Positions 1 through 7,483 of a DNA stretch of 24,934 bases are shown here, in pieces. The notes under the pieces were generated by a model that was given only the letters and a program-made list of their open reading frames with translations, had not been told where the DNA came from and did no database searches. Where the stretch lies: assembly GCA_002307055.1 (NCBI GenBank), contig DBTM01000078.1:177473-202406 (forward strand), written 5' to 3'. Position 1 is the first letter of the stretch. The number at the start of each line of letters is the position of its first letter. This DNA is from Clostridiales bacterium UBA1316. GTDB taxonomy: Bacteria > Bacillota > Clostridia > Oscillospirales > Oscillospiraceae. A program made the translations under genes and the position numbers.

Positions 1-2023
1 CGATGCGGTAGCCGGAGGACTTGATGAGGTCATCCACACGGCCGACATACCATATGTAGCCCTCCTCGTCGCGCCAGGCTGTGTCGCCGGTATGGTAGAC
101 GCCGCCCGCCCACGCGGCATCGGTCGCTTTTTTATCGCCGTAATACTCGATGAAAAAGCCGTTAATTTTGCCCCGCTCGGTTCGGACGACAATTTCACCC
201 GTCTCGCCGACACCGACAGAATTACCTTCGCTGTCTATAAGATCAATGGGGTAAAGAGGTGTCGGTATGCCCAGAGAGCCGATTTTTGAGGCTCTGCCTC
301 TGAAGTTGCCGATCATCACCGTGGATTCCGATTGGCCGAAGCCTTCCATAATAGAGATACCGGTGGCCTTTTTAAACTGGTTGAACACCTCGGGATTCAG
401 CGCCTCGCCCGCGATGGAAGCGTGCTTGATGGAGGATAGGTCAAATTTGGAAAGGTCCTCCCGTATTAAAAACCGATACATGGTTGGCGGCGCGCAGAAG
501 GTCGTGATGTTATATTTTTTAAACATGGGCAGAATGTCACCCGGATCAAACTTTTCAAAGTCATAGACAAAAACGGCCGCCTCGCTGAGCCACTGCCCGT
601 AGAGCTTACCCCACATAGCCTTCGCCCAGCCCGTGTCCGAAATCGTGAGATGGAGTCCCTCCGGGTCGACGCACTGCCAGTAATGAGCCGTCACAAAATG
701 CCCGAGCGGATACTTGAAGTTGTGCATGGCAATTTTCGGATAGCCGGTTGTGCCGGAGGTGAAGAACGCCAGCATCGGCTCGCTGCCGCCGGGTGTCTCC
801 TCCGTGCGCGGGAAGGTCCCGCGGAACATTTCGAACTCGTCGTCAAAAGTGTGCCACCCCTCGCGTCTGCCCTCGGCGATGACCCTCGTCGTGACGAAAG
901 GACACGCTTCAAACGCCTGTTCCGCCTCGTCAGCGGCCCCCGTCACAGCCGTGCACACAATCGCGCTGATCCCGGCGGCTTTAAACCGGTACTCAAAATC
1001 CTTTTTAAGCAGCTGGTCTGTTGCCGGAATAACGACAGCGCCCAGCTTATGCAAGGCGACGACGGAAATCCAGAACTGATAATGGCGCTTGAGCACGAGC
1101 AGAACGCGGTCGCCCTTTTTGATGCCGAGCGAGCGGTAATAATTTGCCGCGCGTGAAGACAGCCGGCTGATTTCCCCGAAGGTAAAGCGCCGCTCGACCT
1201 TATTGCGGTCAATGTGCAGCATGGCGAGTTTGTCGGGATTTTTCGCGGCGATGGCGTCCACCACATCATAGGCGAAGTTGAAGCTCTCCTCGTTCTTAAA
1301 TGAAATCGACGTGAGGTAGCCGTTATCGTCCTCGACGGGACAGATATAGCGCTCATGGACGCGTCCGACATCCGTTTCCTTTTTTGTTTGTGTGATTCGC
1401 TCCGGTTTGGGTTCAGAGGCAGCTGCCGCGTTGGGTACAAAACCCTCGGGCGGATTGATGACAATGGCGTAAAAGATACAGTCCTGTCCGCCGACGGCAA
1501 TCATGCCGTGCGGTGTCGAGCTGTCATAATAGATCGTGTCGCCCTCGCTGAGCGTCTCGGTATGCTCGCCGATCTTGATTTTCAGGCTGCCCTTGAGCAC
1601 AATGTCGCACTCCTGCCCAACGTGGGTGGTAACCTCAATCTCCGCGTCCGGGCTGTACATAGCCGTCACGCGCAGCGGCTCCGTGGCTCTGTTCTTAAAC
1701 GAATGCGCCAGATTGTAGTAAACCATCCCGTGCGCCTGCTCAATACGCTGTCCGGTGCCGTTCCTCGTAATGGTATAGGAGGTCAGCGTAGGGCTCGAGC
1801 CCTCGATAATGTCCGTAATGTCAACATTCAGCGCCAGTGCGCAGCGGTAGAGAAAAGCAAAGTTCAAGTCCGAGCTGCCCGCCTCGCAGGAGAGATATTC
1901 TTCGACCGAAACGCCTGTTTCCAGCGCCATTTTCTCAGCCGAATACCCCTCAATCTCCCGCAGCTCGCGTATTCTTTCCGCAATGACCTTAAGCCGCGTT
2001 TCCAGATTCGTTTTCTTATCCAT
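1..2023 (-). CDS. HTH-cupin-acyl-CoA synthetase fusion, copy A (3' end outside window)
   Basis: The visible part is 674 codons and the frame is still open at the left edge. By comparison with copy B about 85-100 C-terminal residues are missing. Order of domains: XRE-type helix-turn-helix (about residues 8-65, RIRELREIEGYS), cupin (about 95-175, ending EGDTIYYDSSTPHGM), then an ANL-superfamily adenylating domain from about 235. It has the phosphate-binding loop FFTSGTTGYPK, the GFGQSES motif and YHTGDTAWRDEEGYIWYVGR. The missing end should carry the catalytic lysine. The family makes an acyl-adenylate from a carboxylic acid and ATP, then an acyl-CoA. The ATG at 2023 follows AAGGGG by nine bases and lies 25 bases beyond the T-box terminator. 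Many segments are identical to copy B, including KYNITTFCAPPTMYRF, so the two arose by duplication. The substrate is not known. A branched-chain acid is inferred from the valine-type leader. Confidence 0.88.
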   Translation of the reverse strand, partial: MDKKTNLETRLKVIAERIRELREIEGYSAEKMALETGVSVEEYLSCEAGSSDLNFAFLYRCALALNVDITDIIEGSSPTLTSYTITRNGTGQRIEQAHGMVYYNLAHSFKNRATEPLRVTAMYSPDAEIEVTTHVGQECDIVLKGSLKIKIGEHTETLSEGDTIYYDSSTPHGMIAVGGQDCIFYAIVINPPEGFVPNAAAASEPKPERITQTKKETDVGRVHERYICPVEDDNGYLTSISFKNEESFNFAYDVVDAIAAKNPDKLAMLHIDRNKVERRFTFGEISRLSSRAANYYRSLGIKKGDRVLLVLKRHYQFWISVVALHKLGAVVIPATDQLLKKDFEYRFKAAGISAIVCTAVTGAADEAEQAFEACPFVTTRVIAEGRREGWHTFDDEFEMFRGTFPRTEETPGGSEPMLAFFTSGTTGYPKIAMHNFKYPLGHFVTAHYWQCVDPEGLHLTISDTGWAKAMWGKLYGQWLSEAAVFVYDFEKFDPGDILPMFKKYNITTFCAPPTMYRFLIREDLSKFDLSSIKHASIAGEALNPEVFNQFKKATGISIMEGFGQSESTVMIGNFRGRASKIGSLGIPTPLYPIDLIDSEGNSVGVGETGEIVVRTERGKINGFFIEYYGDKKATDAAWAGGVYHTGDTAWRDEEGYIWYVGRVDDLIKSSGYRI

Positions 2024-2047
2024 CCTTCAAATCCCCTTTATGGGACG

Positions 2048-2085
2048 AAAAAACCCGTCCCAAAGTAATTAACTTTGAGACGGGT
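2048..2085 (-). terminator. Regulated terminator of T-box leader A
   Basis: The stem arms are 2072-2085 and 2053-2066 (14 pairs, one a G-U wobble), the loop is five bases, and six U residues follow. The 5' arm overlaps the segment just after the T-box, as expected for alternative antiterminator and terminator structures. Confidence 0.92.
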
Positions 2086-2416
2086 CATATAACCCGCGGT
2101 ACCACTCAAATTGTCCGGAATTTTAGTTCCGAACCTCTCTTGGACTCCAATAAGTCCTCCGCTTTAACGCAGCATCTGCGGGAAGCTCTACATAGGAATA
2201 TGCAGGCATATTCCATTCGGAATATTTGTGGGCGGCAAATATTCGTTTCTTCTGCTCTCCAGCTCAGAAGCGACCTGTCATAAGATTTCTTCGCTGCCGG
2301 CTCACACCATCGGAACCTTCAGTTCCCAAGGAACCGAAAGGTTACTTTACCGGCCTCTCTGTAAGTCAAGAAATCCGACCCTCTTCATCACAGCTTTTAA
2401 TGGCAACTATTCATTT
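2048..2416 (-). promoter_or_regulatory. T-box leader of copy A, predicted valine (GUC) specifier
   Basis: On the minus strand the leader carries the diagnostic T-box GAGTGGTACCGCGG (2093-2107), followed by a 14-bp terminator hairpin and U run. Upstream are other Stem I landmarks: the K-turn pair GAUGA (5' side) and UGAGC (3' side), AGAGAGGCCGG, and GGUGUGAGCCGG in the distal part. The stem GAUUUCUU/AAGAAAUC closes the specifier loop from above and GAAG/CUUC from below. The codon one base before CUUC is GUC (2272-2274), valine. The bulge UGGU would pair with a tRNA ending ACCA, which fits tRNA-Val. Uncharged tRNA would stabilise the antiterminator and allow read-through into the HTH-cupin-ligase. 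The T-box class is clear; the specifier comes from hand folding. Confidence 0.93.
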
Positions 2417-2422
2417 TCCGCA

Positions 2423-2451
2423 AGTGTAGCACACTTGTCTGATATTGTCAA
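2423..2451 (-). promoter_or_regulatory. Sigma-A promoter for T-box leader A
   Basis: On the minus strand TTGACA (2446-2451), a 17-base spacer and TACACT (2423-2428). This places the start of transcription near 2416, at the beginning of the T-box leader. It diverges from the promoter at 2513-2541. Confidence 0.85.
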
Positions 2452-2512
2452 CGGGGGTGTCCGTAATGCGGACTATTCTTTTACAGGCGCTTTATAACAT
2501 AAATACTAACTG

Positions 2513-2541
2513 TTGATTTAAATGTATTATTATGGTACAAT
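2513..2541 (+). promoter_or_regulatory. Sigma-A promoter for the stalk-domain gene
   Basis: TTGATT (2513-2518), a 17-base spacer and TACAAT (2536-2541). Transcription should start near 2548, giving a 5' untranslated region of about 140 bases. Confidence 0.7.
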
Positions 2542-2562
2542 CTGCTCTGCTTACTGTTTTAG

Positions 2563-2605
2563 ATGGTTGATACAAGCTCTGGCTTGTCGGCATGTTTCAA
2601 ACCAT
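2563..2605 (+). other. Hairpin in the 5' untranslated region of the stalk-domain gene
   Basis: The inner stem is ACAAGC/GCTTGT (2572-2577 with 2582-2587, loop of four). It sits inside an outer stem ATGGTT/AACCAT (2563-2568 with 2600-2605). No poly-U run follows, so it is not a terminator. I do not recognise it as a known riboswitch class. The rest of 2606-2680 shows nothing else I can name. Confidence 0.45.
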
Positions 2606-2688
2606 AGTATATATCCGAGGCTCTGGGCGTTTTTATTCCTCATTTAAGGAGACTTGCAAGAATTAAAATAATATAGGAGTAATGTTTT

Positions 2689-3801
2689 ATGAGAAAATTT
2701 AAACAAGCTTTGAGTGTTATATCTGTCGTAACAGCTCTCGTCATATGCCTCAATATGGCTGTTTTGGCTGTAGATTCCGGTATGACGACGGATTCGGTGA
2801 CAGCAGTACCGACTGCATCCGCTGTGTTAGTCAATGGAACGACAGTTTCATTTCAGGCCTACACTATTAGCGGCTCCAACTACTTTAAGCTTCGTGATCT
2901 TGGAAAAGCACTTAACGGGTCAGCAAAGCAATTTGAAATTGGTTATGACAGTGGAACAAGCGCCATAACAATTACCACAGGCCAGCCCTATACCACAGTT
3001 GGCGGTGAGCTTACTTCAACTGGAGATACGGCTAATAAACCGGCGACCCTGTCAAAATCCTCGATATACGTTAATGGCACAAAGGTTGCATTAACTGCTT
3101 ACACAATCGGAGGGTATAATTACTTCAAACTGCGCGATGTCGCTGCTGCGGTTGATTTCGGTGTAACTTACGATAATGTTACCCGCAATATTGGTATTGA
3201 CACTGCAGCGGGATACACCACAGATACAAGCCCATCAGTAAATCCGTTAGTTGGTTCGTGGTACTTTGATATTGTTGTTAATAGTTTGAAGGATACCTCT
3301 TACATAATTTTCTCTGATAATGGTGACATCACCCAGTTTGTCGGTGATCAGGTTGCAACCTACAAAACGGATGATAAGAATATGTATGTAACCGAGCTCG
3401 CAGACGGGTCTATAGACACATATAGTTATAGTGTGACGGCGGCACATGGCCAAACAACGCTTTACATCAAAGCGAACCAACTTGGAGAAATGGTTCGGGA
3501 TGGCGAAACAACAGATACGAGCGCCAATTCGATCCCCGGGTTATGGTTAAGCAAGAATAGCGTCTACGCTAACAATACGAGTGATTTATATTTTTATTTT
3601 TCAAAGAGCAGCAATATTCTGCTTGGTATCGCTGACAGCGGTAAATATACGATTTCGGCATCGGGCGATTCATTTAATGATAATCTTACAACAGATGGCT
3701 CTTATGAAACAACCACATTCAAAATAACGACAGTCGACGGCATCACAGAGTTAATTGCGACAGACAGCAAAGGTAATCAGACAATTATGTATAAGGAATA
3801 G
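2689..3801 (+). CDS. Secreted stalk-domain protein (copper amine oxidase N-terminal-like repeats)
   Basis: A 370-residue exported protein. Residues 1-27 form a signal peptide with a likely cut at AVLA|VDS. Two stalk repeats follow with exactly 80-residue spacing; YFKLRD occurs at 65-70 and 145-150, each preceded by a VNGT strand (48-51 and 128-131). This is the Cu_amine_oxidN1 family, named after amine oxidase but used widely in Clostridia as an extracellular adhesion or spacer module. It is not evidence of oxidase activity. The C-terminal half holds two beta-rich units, each starting with a short glycine-tryptophan motif (LVGSWYF near 187, IPGLWL near 282), resembling lipocalin-like domains. 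The start follows TAGGAG. The gene appears more AT-rich than its neighbours and sits between two paralogs on the other strand. Ligand and role unknown. Confidence 0.88.
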   Translation: MRKFKQALSVISVVTALVICLNMAVLAVDSGMTTDSVTAVPTASAVLVNGTTVSFQAYTISGSNYFKLRDLGKALNGSAKQFEIGYDSGTSAITITTGQPYTTVGGELTSTGDTANKPATLSKSSIYVNGTKVALTAYTIGGYNYFKLRDVAAAVDFGVTYDNVTRNIGIDTAAGYTTDTSPSVNPLVGSWYFDIVVNSLKDTSYIIFSDNGDITQFVGDQVATYKTDDKNMYVTELADGSIDTYSYSVTAAHGQTTLYIKANQLGEMVRDGETTDTSANSIPGLWLSKNSVYANNTSDLYFYFSKSSNILLGIADSGKYTISASGDSFNDNLTTDGSYETTTFKITTVDGITELIATDSKGNQTIMYKE

Positions 3802-3834
3802 ATTCTGCTTAAATCATTTAAGATTAATTAAGCG

Positions 3835-3876
3835 AAAAAGACCGCCATATCATTGTGATATGGCGGTTTGCTTTTT
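3835..3876. terminator. Bidirectional terminator between stalk gene and copy B
   Basis: Perfect 12-bp stem, 3841-3852 with 3856-3867, and a loop of three. A T run follows on the plus strand (ctttttac) and on the minus strand (ctttttcg). It can end both converging genes. Confidence 0.9.
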
Positions 3877-6154
3877 ACAGCTTATTCCTCTGTATCTTCC
3901 CGCTGATCGTCTTCGGCAGTGAATCGCGGAAGACGACGATCCGTGGGTACTTATACGGGGCGGTGTGTTTTTTGACGTATTCCTGGATGTCGTGCTTGAG
4001 CTCCTCGGTGGGTTCGGTGCCTTTGGTGAGGACGATGCTGGCTTTGACGACCTGGCCTCGGATTTCGTCGGGCTCGGGGGAGACGCCGCATTCGAGGACG
4101 TAGGGGAGCTCCATCAGGACGCTTTCGATTTCGAAGGGGCCGATGCGGTAGCCGGAGGATTTGATGACGTCGTCCGTGCGGCCGACGAACCAAAAGTAGC
4201 CTTCCTCGTCGCGCCACGCGGTATCACCCGTGTGGTAAAGGTTGTCATGCCAGGCTATTTTTGTTTTATCCTCATCCATATAATAACCGGTGAAAAGACC
4301 GCAGGGGGAGCCTTTATCTGTCCGGATGACGATCTCGCCGGTTTCGCCGATGCCGACAGGATTTCCCTCGCTGTTGACGATATCCATATCGTACAGCGGA
4401 CTCGGCCGACCCATTGATCCGATTTTCGGCGTTGAGCCGACGAGGTTTGCGATACTCAGGGTGGTCTCGGTCTGACCGAAGCCCTCCATGATGGTTAAGC
4501 CGGTTGCTTTTTTGAATTGATGAAATACCTCTGGGTTGAGCGCTTCACCGGCAGTTGTGGCGTACTTGATGGAGGAGAGGTCATATTTTGACAGGTCCTC
4601 TTTAATAAAGAAACGGTACATCGTCGGCGGCGCGCAGAAGGTTGTGATATTGTACTTTGCAAACATCGGCAGTATATCATGCGTGTCGAAGCGGTCAAAG
4701 TCATACGCGAAAATAGCCGCCTCGCAGAGCCACTGGCCATATAATTTACCCCAGAGCGCTTTGCCCCATCCGGTATCCGAGATAGTCAGGTGGATACCGT
4801 TCGGATCAACATTGTGCCAGTACTTGGCTGTGATAAAGTGCCCAAGGGGATATTTATGATTGTGCTCAGCCAATTTCGGATAGCCGGTTGTACCCGAGGA
4901 GAAGAACATCAGGGCCAAATCGCTGCCGCAGGCGGCGTCCTCCGTACGGGGGAATGTGCTGCTGAACATGTGGATTTCAGTGTCAAAATCATACCAGCCC
5001 TCGCGGGTTCCGTTGGCGATAATTTTTGTGGTAACGCTGGGGCAGTTTGCGATAGCGAGCTCCGCTTCGAGCGAGGCGCCGCCGTCCGCGGTGCAGACGA
5101 TAGCGCTGACACCCGCTTTATCAAAGCGGTATTCAAAATCCTTCTGGAGCAGCTGGTCTGTCGCCGGTATCGCGATAGCACCCAGCTTGTGCAGGGCAAT
5201 CATTGAAATCCAGAACTGATAGTTGCGCTTGAGAACGAGCATGACGCGGTCACCCTTTTTAATGCCGAGGGAGCGGAAGCAGTTGGCCGCCCTGGAGGAG
5301 AGCTTGCGCATATCTTCAAATGTAAAGCGCCGCTCATATTTGTCACGGGATATATGCAGCATCGCGAGCTTATCGGGACTTTTTGCCGCAATGGCGTCGA
5401 CAACGTCAAAGGCGAAATTAAAGCTTTCCTCATTTTTAAAGGAAATCGACTTGAGCTCTCCGTTTTCATCCTCTTCCGTGCTGACAAATTCCTCATAAAT
5501 CCGGGGCTCGGTGCGCGCGGCGGTCTCGGCTGTCACTGTCTCCTTGACTTCGGCTAACGCTTCACCCGGGATAACGACGGCGCAGAAAACGCAGTCTTTG
5601 CTGTCAACGGCGATCATGCCGTGGGGGGTTGAGCTGTTATAATAAATACTGTCGCCCTCCGACAGTATTTCCGTGTGCTCACCGACCTGTACCTTCAGCT
5701 TGCCGCTGATAATGAAATCGAACTCCTGACCGGCGTGCCCCAGGAGATTGATCGGCTGACTCTGCTGCTCCTCCGAATAAGCGTATGTGACCCAGAACGG
5801 TTCAACGATTTTATGCCGGAAGAGCGGCGCCAGATCTTTAATCTCGATGCCGGGCTCGTGCGCCGTCATCCGGCCCTTGCCCTTCCGCGTCACCGTATAA
5901 GACGACAGGTGGGCGCTGCTGCCCTCAAGCAGCTCGGTCAGCTCTACGCCGAATAGAATGGCGCATTTGTGTATGAAGGTAAAAGGCAGGTCGGCGAGGC
6001 CGGATTCATAATGCGCGTACATTTCCGGACTTAAGTCTGTCTTTTTTGCCATCTCCTCCGGACTGTACCCGACAATTTCGCGCAGCTCGCGGATACGTGC
6101 GGCAACATCCATCAGTGCATTTGACATTTGTTCTTGTTTTTTTTGCTGAGCCAT
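3875..6154 (-). CDS. HTH-cupin-acyl-CoA synthetase fusion, copy B (complete)
   Basis: A 759-residue protein in one frame. Domains: XRE-type helix-turn-helix at about residues 16-70 (RIRELREIVGYSPEEMAKK), cupin at about 100-185 (HAGQEFDFIISG then EGDSIYYNSSTPHGM), AMP-binding domain at about 250-660, and AMP-binding C-terminal domain to the end. The adenylation motifs are intact: SSGTTGYPK, GFGQTET, YHTGDTAWRDEEGYFWFVGR and a C-terminal PKTISGKIQRNKL with the catalytic lysine. It should activate a carboxylic acid to its CoA thioester in the cytoplasm; the general layout resembles medium-chain acyl-CoA synthetases. I chose the ATG at 6154 because GGAGGG lies six to seven bases upstream. An in-frame ATG at 6205 has a poorer site. 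The isoleucine-type T-box leader suggests a link to isoleucine supply, perhaps 2-methylbutyrate activation; that is inference. The helix-turn-helix and cupin may sense a ligand or regulate genes. Confidence 0.92.
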   Translation of the reverse strand: MAQQKKQEQMSNALMDVAARIRELREIVGYSPEEMAKKTDLSPEMYAHYESGLADLPFTFIHKCAILFGVELTELLEGSSAHLSSYTVTRKGKGRMTAHEPGIEIKDLAPLFRHKIVEPFWVTYAYSEEQQSQPINLLGHAGQEFDFIISGKLKVQVGEHTEILSEGDSIYYNSSTPHGMIAVDSKDCVFCAVVIPGEALAEVKETVTAETAARTEPRIYEEFVSTEEDENGELKSISFKNEESFNFAFDVVDAIAAKSPDKLAMLHISRDKYERRFTFEDMRKLSSRAANCFRSLGIKKGDRVMLVLKRNYQFWISMIALHKLGAIAIPATDQLLQKDFEYRFDKAGVSAIVCTADGGASLEAELAIANCPSVTTKIIANGTREGWYDFDTEIHMFSSTFPRTEDAACGSDLALMFFSSGTTGYPKLAEHNHKYPLGHFITAKYWHNVDPNGIHLTISDTGWGKALWGKLYGQWLCEAAIFAYDFDRFDTHDILPMFAKYNITTFCAPPTMYRFFIKEDLSKYDLSSIKYATTAGEALNPEVFHQFKKATGLTIMEGFGQTETTLSIANLVGSTPKIGSMGRPSPLYDMDIVNSEGNPVGIGETGEIVIRTDKGSPCGLFTGYYMDEDKTKIAWHDNLYHTGDTAWRDEEGYFWFVGRTDDVIKSSGYRIGPFEIESVLMELPYVLECGVSPEPDEIRGQVVKASIVLTKGTEPTEELKHDIQEYVKKHTAPYKYPRIVVFRDSLPKTISGKIQRNKL

Positions 6155-6222
6155 AATAACCCTCCGTTTCTCCGGCGAATTGTATTCGTCCGGAATAGTG
6201 TTCATTTTGTCCTGTGAAACGC

Positions 6223-6258
6223 AAAAAACCGCCCCAAGGAAACTATCCCTTGAGACGG
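6223..6258 (-). terminator. Regulated terminator of T-box leader B
   Basis: The arms 6246-6258 and 6229-6240 pair with three G-U wobbles, and six U residues follow. It competes with the antiterminator formed around the T-box. Confidence 0.9.
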
Positions 6259-6553
6259 ATCATAAATCCGCGGTACCACTCAAATTGCCGAGACTTTAAT
6301 GCGCTTGCGCAGAAAAGACTTTGGCCACCTCTTACAGGACTCTGACAAGTCCATGACTTTAACGCAGTCTTACGGGAGGCGTCTACATGTCGCGTACTCA
6401 AAGAGTGCGCTTCGTTCGGGCCCCGGCTCGGAAGTGATAGGTTAACGGGTTATCCGGATATCGGCTCACACCAAAAGAACCTGAAAGGTACTTTGCCGAC
6501 TTCTCTGAAATGAGGACAGCCCAACCGTCTTCGTCACAGCCATTGATGCTATT
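6223..6553 (-). promoter_or_regulatory. T-box leader of copy B, predicted isoleucine (AUC) specifier
   Basis: The minus strand carries the T-box GAGTGGTACCGCGG (6267-6281), a terminator and U run, and upstream Stem I landmarks: GACGA/CGAGC (K-turn), CAGAGAAGUCGGC and GGUGUGAGCCGA. The lower stem GAAG/CUUC and an upper stem GGGCUGUCC/GGAUAACCC (one mismatch) bound the specifier loop. The codon one base before CUUC is AUC (6436-6438), isoleucine. Its place is the same as GUC in leader A. The UGGU bulge again fits a tRNA with discriminator A, as tRNA-Ile has. Low isoleucine charging should therefore switch on copy B. Confidence 0.93.
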
Positions 6554-6559
6554 AACCTT

Positions 6560-6588
6560 AAAATAGCATATGTTCAATTTGGTGTCAA
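6560..6588 (-). promoter_or_regulatory. Sigma-A promoter for T-box leader B
   Basis: On the minus strand TTGACA (6583-6588), a 17-base spacer and TATTTT (6560-6565). Transcription should start near 6553. Confidence 0.83.
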
Positions 6589-6667
6589 GATAATAAATAC
6601 CTAAATATTTTCAGAGGACACAGCTCCGCGGCACGGATTCGTATATGAAGCCCGGAAGCCGAGATAC

Positions 6668-6696
6668 TGGACAACCCCTGTGCGGTGTGGTAGAAT
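6668..6696 (+). promoter_or_regulatory. Sigma-A promoter for the tagA-tmk-fcl operon
   Basis: TGGACA (6668-6673), a 17-base spacer and TAGAAT (6691-6696), 61 bases before the first start codon. It diverges from the leader B promoter. Confidence 0.65.
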
Positions 6697-6757
6697 TATC
6701 TAGCATGTCATCGGGCATGTGTCATAAATTGGATATTTTCGCAATGGAGAATCGGAT

Positions 6758-7480
6758 ATGAGAACGGACGTTTTAGGTGTCGGATTTGATGATCTGACAA
6801 TGGATGAGGCGGTTACTCTGGCTGAAAAGCATCTCAGCGGCAGGCAGGCGGTATATGTTGTCACGCCTAATCCCGAAATTGTCCAAATGTGCCGTAAAGA
6901 CGGCGCTGTGAAGGATGCGGTTTCAAACGCGGCATTCGTCCTGCCGGACGGTATCGGTATCATTTATGGAGCGAGAATTCTTGGCCGGCCGCTTAAGGGA
7001 AGAGTGCCGGGAACTGATTTCGCCGAAAAGCTTATGGAGCAAATGGCGCAGACCGGTAAAAGTGTTTTCCTGTTCGGCGCTAAGCCCGGCGTTGCGGACA
7101 TGGCGGCTCAAAACCTGAAAATAAAATACCCTGGACTTCTCATCGCGGGGACGGCGAATGGCTATTTTAAGGATGACAGTCTGATTGTTGAAGCTATTAA
7201 CGCGGCGAATCCTGATTTTTTAATTGTCGGCTTGAGCGTGCCTAAACAGGAATTATGGATGGCATCACATCGGGGCAGGCTGAACGTGGGACTGATGGGC
7301 GGATTTGGCGGCTCCATCGATATTTTTGCCGGTACTGTGGAACGCGCCCCGCTGGGCTGGCAGAAGGCCAACCTCGAGTGGCTGTTTCGGCTGCTCAAAG
7401 AGCCAAAACGCATCAAGCGACAGATCAAGCTGCCCCTCTTCATTTTTGCAGTGCTTGGGCAGAGAATCAGAGGGAAATAG
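6758..7480 (+). CDS. tagA: WecG/TagA/CpsF family glycosyltransferase
   Basis: The 240-residue length is normal for family GT26. Members transfer a sugar, often N-acetylmannosamine, to GlcNAc-diphospho-undecaprenol on the inner face of the membrane. This is the second step in making wall teichoic acid linkage units or related wall polysaccharides. Visible motifs: VVTPNPEIV (34-42), VLPDGIGIIYGAR (61-73) with Asp64 at the position of the proposed catalytic base of TagA, FLFGAKPG, a PDFLIVGLSVPKQELW strand, and MGGFGGSIDIFAG. The basic, amphipathic C-terminus (WLFRLLKEPKRIKRQ) is the part that docks on the membrane in this family. GGAG precedes the ATG by eight bases. It is first in an operon with tmk three bases downstream. 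No other teichoic acid gene is in view, so the exact polymer is not known. Confidence 0.92.
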   Translation: MRTDVLGVGFDDLTMDEAVTLAEKHLSGRQAVYVVTPNPEIVQMCRKDGAVKDAVSNAAFVLPDGIGIIYGARILGRPLKGRVPGTDFAEKLMEQMAQTGKSVFLFGAKPGVADMAAQNLKIKYPGLLIAGTANGYFKDDSLIVEAINAANPDFLIVGLSVPKQELWMASHRGRLNVGLMGGFGGSIDIFAGTVERAPLGWQKANLEWLFRLLKEPKRIKRQIKLPLFIFAVLGQRIRGK

Positions 7481-7483
7481 CCG

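Noticed and set aside
943..1500. Long minus-strand and plus-strand frames across copy A (also 650-1156, 1355-2068)
   Set aside because: They are shadows of the copy A ligase frame, which is the only one with family motifs and a ribosome binding site. The same pattern of shadow frames recurs in copy B.
2540..2688. Known riboswitch (c-di-GMP or similar) in the stalk-gene leader
   Set aside because: The conserved core bases of the classes I considered are not present; only a simple nested hairpin is visible.
2689..3801. Copper amine oxidase
   Set aside because: Only the N-terminal stalk-type repeats are present; there is no catalytic domain or topaquinone motif.
1..6205. Recent mobile-element origin of the duplicated ligases
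   Set aside because: There is no transposase, integrase, terminal repeat or target duplication, and the leaders have diverged, so an older gene duplication is simpler.
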